This document shows positions 61,393 through 64,000 of a DNA stretch of 64,000 nt, piece after piece. The number at the start of each line of letters is the position of its first letter. Positions within the stretch are counted from its first letter, which is position 1. A model generated the notes under the pieces. The model ran no database searches, was not told the origin of the DNA, and saw nothing but the letters and a program-made list of their open reading frames with translations. The translations under genes were made by a program, and so were the position numbers. The DNA lies in contig NZ_JAHWGL010000010.1 of the NCBI RefSeq assembly GCF_019334315.1, positions 24,444 through 88,443 of the forward strand, read 5' to 3'. The stretch is from Hymenobacter profundi (GTDB lineage: Bacteria > Bacteroidota > Bacteroidia > Cytophagales > Hymenobacteraceae).

Positions 61393-62991
61393 CTACTCGG
61401 CCAGTGCCGGCTCACTCACCTCATTGGTTTTGCGGAGGGGCCTTTCGGGCACAAACCACGTGGCTGCCCAGCCCAGCGCGGCCAGTACAATCACCACCAG
61501 GTATACCCGGTGAATGGCTTTGGAAAACGCTGCACGTACTACCGGCGTTGGGCCGGCGGCGGTAGGTGCGCTGGCTAGCTCCGGCGACAGGGTAGGGCTA
61601 TCGGTGGTGGTAGCGGCCGTGCGGGAGGCGGCGCCGGCGGCTGTTTGTGCCGTGGCGGGTAGGGCCTCGGTCAGCGTGAGCGTGAGCACCGTACCCAGTA
61701 GGGCTGTGGTAATGGCGCCGCCAATCTGCCGGAAAAACTGGCTAGCAGAGGTGGCCTGACCCATTAGTGGCGGCTCCACGGCATTCTGAATAGCCAGTGT
61801 GTAGAGCGGCATGGTAGGGCCTAACCCGATACCACAGATGGCGAGGTAGACCAGCACGCGGGTATAAGATACATCCGCGGGCATGGTGGCAAGTAGGCTC
61901 AGACCCGCGAGCAATACTACGCCGCCCCCCAGCATCCAACGCTTATAATGCCCGAAGCGCGACACCATCTGCCCGGCCACCACCGAGCCCGTCACCACCC
62001 CCAACGACTGCGGAATCAGGCTGATACCGGCCTTGGTGGCAGATACGCCCAGCACGTTCACCATAAACAGCGGCACAAAAATCACCAGTCCCAAAAATGC
62101 CCCGCCTAACAGAAAAATAGCCACATTGGCTGCTCGAAATACCGGATTTTCAAACAGACTAAAGGCTAAAATAGGATTGTCGGAGCGCAACGACCGGAGT
62201 ACAAACAGCGTGAGGGATACAACGGCCCCTACCAGCAGCCCTAGCGTGAGGGGAGAGGTCCAGCCGTAGGTGGCCTTGTTGAGTTGTAGGGCAATAACCA
62301 GCGGTACCAAGCCCGTCAGAAGTAGTAGGGCCGCCAGGTAGTCGAGGCGTTTGCCAGTTTCCTGCGGAGCCAGCTTGGGCATGTAGGTCAGAATAAACCA
62401 CAGGGCCAGCGCGCCCAGCGGCAGGTTCACGTAGAACACCAAGCGCCAGCCCGCCACGCCCGGAATCCAACCCGTGCCGTGGTCGGTAAGCAAGCCGCCC
62501 AGAAAGGGCCCCAGCACCGACGACGTGCCGAATACGGCCCCCGTGTACCCCTGGTATTTGCCCCGCTCGGCCGGCGGAAACAAGTCGGCAATGATGATGA
62601 ACGCCAGCGCAAACAGCCCCGCACCGCCCAGTCCCTGAATTCCCCGAAAAATGACCAGCTGGTTCATCCCGTCGCCCAGCAGAGGTAGGGGGCCAAACTC
62701 GCCCGCCAATCCGCACAGCACCGAGCCGATCAGAAAAATAATGACTACCGTGATTTCCAGCGTACGGCGCGGGTACATATCAGCCAGCTTGCCGTAGATG
62801 GGCACCAGCGTAGTGCTGGCCACCAGGTAGGCCGTGGCCACCCACGTGAAGCGCTCCAGGCCGTTGAGGTCTTCTACGATGCGGGGTAGGGCCGTAGATA
62901 CAATAGTTTGATCGAGTGCGCCGAGGAACATGGCCAGCAGCACGCCGGCCAGCGTCAGGAGTTTTTCGCGGTGGGAGAGGGTCTCCGTCAT
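61393..62991 (-). CDS. MFS multidrug exporter, DHA2 (14-helix) family
   Basis: A 532-residue major facilitator with fourteen predicted helices. LAMFLGALDQTIVSTALPRI in helix 1 is the D1 motif of the DHA2 group, TLVPIYGKLADMYPRR is motif A, and FRGIQGLGGAGLFALAFIII (motif B region) and GVAGWRLVFYVNLPLGALAL (motif C region) are present. An Ala/Thr-rich loop (SPTLSPELASAPTAAGPTPV) lies before the last helix. Relatives expel drugs or dyes with proton exchange. Not linked to a regulator gene here. Confidence 0.92.
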   Translation of the reverse strand: MTETLSHREKLLTLAGVLLAMFLGALDQTIVSTALPRIVEDLNGLERFTWVATAYLVASTTLVPIYGKLADMYPRRTLEITVVIIFLIGSVLCGLAGEFGPLPLLGDGMNQLVIFRGIQGLGGAGLFALAFIIIADLFPPAERGKYQGYTGAVFGTSSVLGPFLGGLLTDHGTGWIPGVAGWRLVFYVNLPLGALALWFILTYMPKLAPQETGKRLDYLAALLLLTGLVPLVIALQLNKATYGWTSPLTLGLLVGAVVSLTLFVLRSLRSDNPILAFSLFENPVFRAANVAIFLLGGAFLGLVIFVPLFMVNVLGVSATKAGISLIPQSLGVVTGSVVAGQMVSRFGHYKRWMLGGGVVLLAGLSLLATMPADVSYTRVLVYLAICGIGLGPTMPLYTLAIQNAVEPPLMGQATSASQFFRQIGGAITTALLGTVLTLTLTEALPATAQTAAGAASRTAATTTDSPTLSPELASAPTAAGPTPVVRAAFSKAIHRVYLVVIVLAALGWAATWFVPERPLRKTNEVSEPALAE

Positions 62992-63052
62992 ACGGGGGAG
63001 GGTAGGATTCCCGCAGAGGTACGCGCCCGGTGCGTGGAGGTTGGTAGAGTGA

Positions 63053-63115
63053 AGCTATTAGCTGATGGCTAATAGCTAATAGCTTTTGTTCGAGCTATCA
63101 GCTAATAGCTAATCA
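63053..63115. repeat. Nested AGCTAATAGCT repeats upstream of the TauE-like gene
   Basis: The sequence is built from repeated AGCTATTAGCTGAT, GCTAATAGCTAATAGCT and AGCTATCAGCTAATAGCT units that can pair with one another in several registers. A TATCTTCG box at 63120-63127 between this element and the ATG at 63133 resembles a -7 element. Confidence 0.7.
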
Positions 63116-63132
63116 ACTCTATCTTCGCCCGC

Positions 63133-63903
63133 ATGATTGCCACAAGTACCATTGCCCTGCTGTGCGGGTTTGCCTTTCTGGCCGGTTTCATTGATTCCAT
63201 CGTGGGCGGGGGCGGCCTGATTCAGACGCCCGCTATGCTCCTGCTGCTCCCCGGCGTGCCGGTGCCCACAGTGCTGGGTACGGGCAAAGTATCGTCGATG
63301 ATGGGTACGCTGATTGCCCTGCGCCGCTATGCTGGGCAGGTGCCCATTCGGTGGCGGGTGGTAGGGCTGGCAGCGGGCACGGCGGGCGCTTTTGCACTGT
63401 TGGGGGCACGCGCCGTGAGCCATCTGCCGCAAGACTTGGTGCGGCCGCTGGTGTTGGGGCTGCTGGTGGTTATTGCCATCTACACCTTCTGGCGCAAGGA
63501 TTTTGGGCAGCTGCACGCCCCGCGTCTTTCGCACCAGCGCGAGCTGCTCTACGGCGTGCTGGTGGGAGTAGGGCTAGGCTTCTACGATGGCTTTTTCGGG
63601 CCGGGCATGGGCAGTATGCTGCTATTCACGTTCGTGGGCCTGTTCGGCTACGACTTTCTCACGGCCTCCGGCTCAGCCAAAATGGTGAATGCCGCCACCA
63701 ACTTCACCAGCCTTGCCTACTTTGCCTTCACCGGCCAAATCATCTACCGCGTGGCCTTACCCATGGCCGCCTGCAATATGCTGGGTGCCACCCTAGGTTC
63801 TCGCCTTGCCCTGAAAAAAGGGGTAGGCTTCGTGCGGGTGCTGTTTCTGGTAGTGGTCAGCGGCGTGATTCTGAAGCTGGCTTGGGAGACGTTTGGGGGA
63901 TGA
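63133..63903 (+). CDS. TauE/SafE-family sulfite exporter-like permease
   Basis: A 256-residue protein with about eight membrane helices. The N-terminal half begins FLAGFIDSIVGGGGLIQTPA, the family signature, and the second half repeats it at GFYDGFFGPGMGSMLLFTFV. MLGATLGSRLALKKGVGFVR near the end is also conserved. TauE/SafE proteins move organosulfonates, sulfite or related anions. No sulfur-metabolism gene is nearby, so the substrate is open. The start is 5 nt after a TATCTTCG -7-like box. Confidence 0.93.
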   Translation: MIATSTIALLCGFAFLAGFIDSIVGGGGLIQTPAMLLLLPGVPVPTVLGTGKVSSMMGTLIALRRYAGQVPIRWRVVGLAAGTAGAFALLGARAVSHLPQDLVRPLVLGLLVVIAIYTFWRKDFGQLHAPRLSHQRELLYGVLVGVGLGFYDGFFGPGMGSMLLFTFVGLFGYDFLTASGSAKMVNAATNFTSLAYFAFTGQIIYRVALPMAACNMLGATLGSRLALKKGVGFVRVLFLVVVSGVILKLAWETFGG

Positions 63904-63949
63904 GGTGGTGAGTTTGTGAAGTTGTGAGTTTAGGAGTTAAAAACTGTGT

Positions 63950-64000
63950 GTCATCCTGAGCTTGCGAAGGACCTTATTACGGCTGAACGACTGGCGTAGC
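63950..64000. repeat. Palindromic repeat, family B, copy 7 (cut by window edge)
   Basis: The left arm GTCATCCTGAGCTTGCGAAG and the following GACCTTATTACGGCTGAACGA match copies 5 and 2; the right arm lies beyond the window. It starts 46 nt after the TauE-like stop codon. Confidence 0.85.

Noticed and set aside
1..64000. CRISPR arrays, tRNA or rRNA genes, prophage or insertion sequence
   Set aside because: No regularly spaced repeats, transposase, integrase, phage structural gene or tRNA-like cloverleaf was recognised in the window.

Overview
The window reads as chromosomal DNA of a G+C-rich member of the Bacteroidota, most likely the Hymenobacter group. The evidence is a type IX secretion sorting domain on a secreted glycosidase, a CarboxypepD_reg/TonB receptor, DUF481 and M23 envelope proteins, -7 promoter boxes of the Bacteroidota form TAnnTTTG, weak Shine-Dalgarno signals, and Mpl and ECF-sigma genes typical of the phylum. 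The genus is inferred from overall resemblance; no rRNA or tRNA gene is present to confirm it. I saw no insertion sequence, prophage or CRISPR array.

Layout. 1-1.8 kb: the start of a class III aminotransferase gene, then an ECF sigma / membrane anti-sigma / Spy-like periplasmic operon. 2.0-14.1 kb: a carbohydrate and envelope block with a GH2 enzyme, a large six-hairpin glycosidase lipoprotein, a DUF481 protein, an MscS-type channel, a GH78 rhamnosidase and a GH76-like enzyme exported by type IX secretion. No SusC/SusD pair is present, so this is not a canonical polysaccharide utilisation locus. 14.4-18.0 kb: a split transketolase whose two subunit genes are separated by a von Willebrand A gene. 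18.2-25.5 kb: an Ntn-hydrolase, a peroxiredoxin, a lipocalin, an M23 peptidase, an FAH-family hydrolase, an M48 lipoprotein and an unknown lipoprotein. 25.8-31.0 kb: nucleotide biosynthesis on the minus strand (pyrB, pyrC, purE, purK), with an A+T-rich unknown gene sitting between two arms of a palindromic repeat, and a structured leader upstream of pyrB that looks like an attenuator. 32.5-39.8 kb: a stress and storage group with a GH63-like glucosidase, a LEA14-like protein, fused trehalose-phosphate synthase/phosphatase and a cyanophycinase whose 3' end runs into the trehalose gene. 40.7-47 kb: tandem DUF421 proteins with zinc ribbons, mpl, dnaB and proC. 46.9-53.1 kb: two HxlR regulators, each divergent from a flavin/NAD(P)H oxidoreductase gene, with a DOPA dioxygenase-like gene and an M1 aminopeptidase between them. 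53.3-64 kb: an aquaporin, a siderophore receptor divergent from a PepSY reductase-like protein, an ankyrin protein, a BASS-type symporter, an LLM oxidoreductase, a 14-helix drug exporter and a TauE permease.

The most distinctive feature is repeat structure. Seven copies of one long palindrome family lie in the intergenic gaps, each 12-84 nt after a stop codon. Unrelated palindromes follow azoR and dnaB and lie between the second DUF421 gene and mpl. The best candidates for undescribed biology are the gene lodged inside a palindrome (27.6-28.2 kb), the pyrB leader, the cyanophycinase/otsAB collision, the HxlR operator, and the repeated decamer between the siderophore receptor and the PepSY gene.
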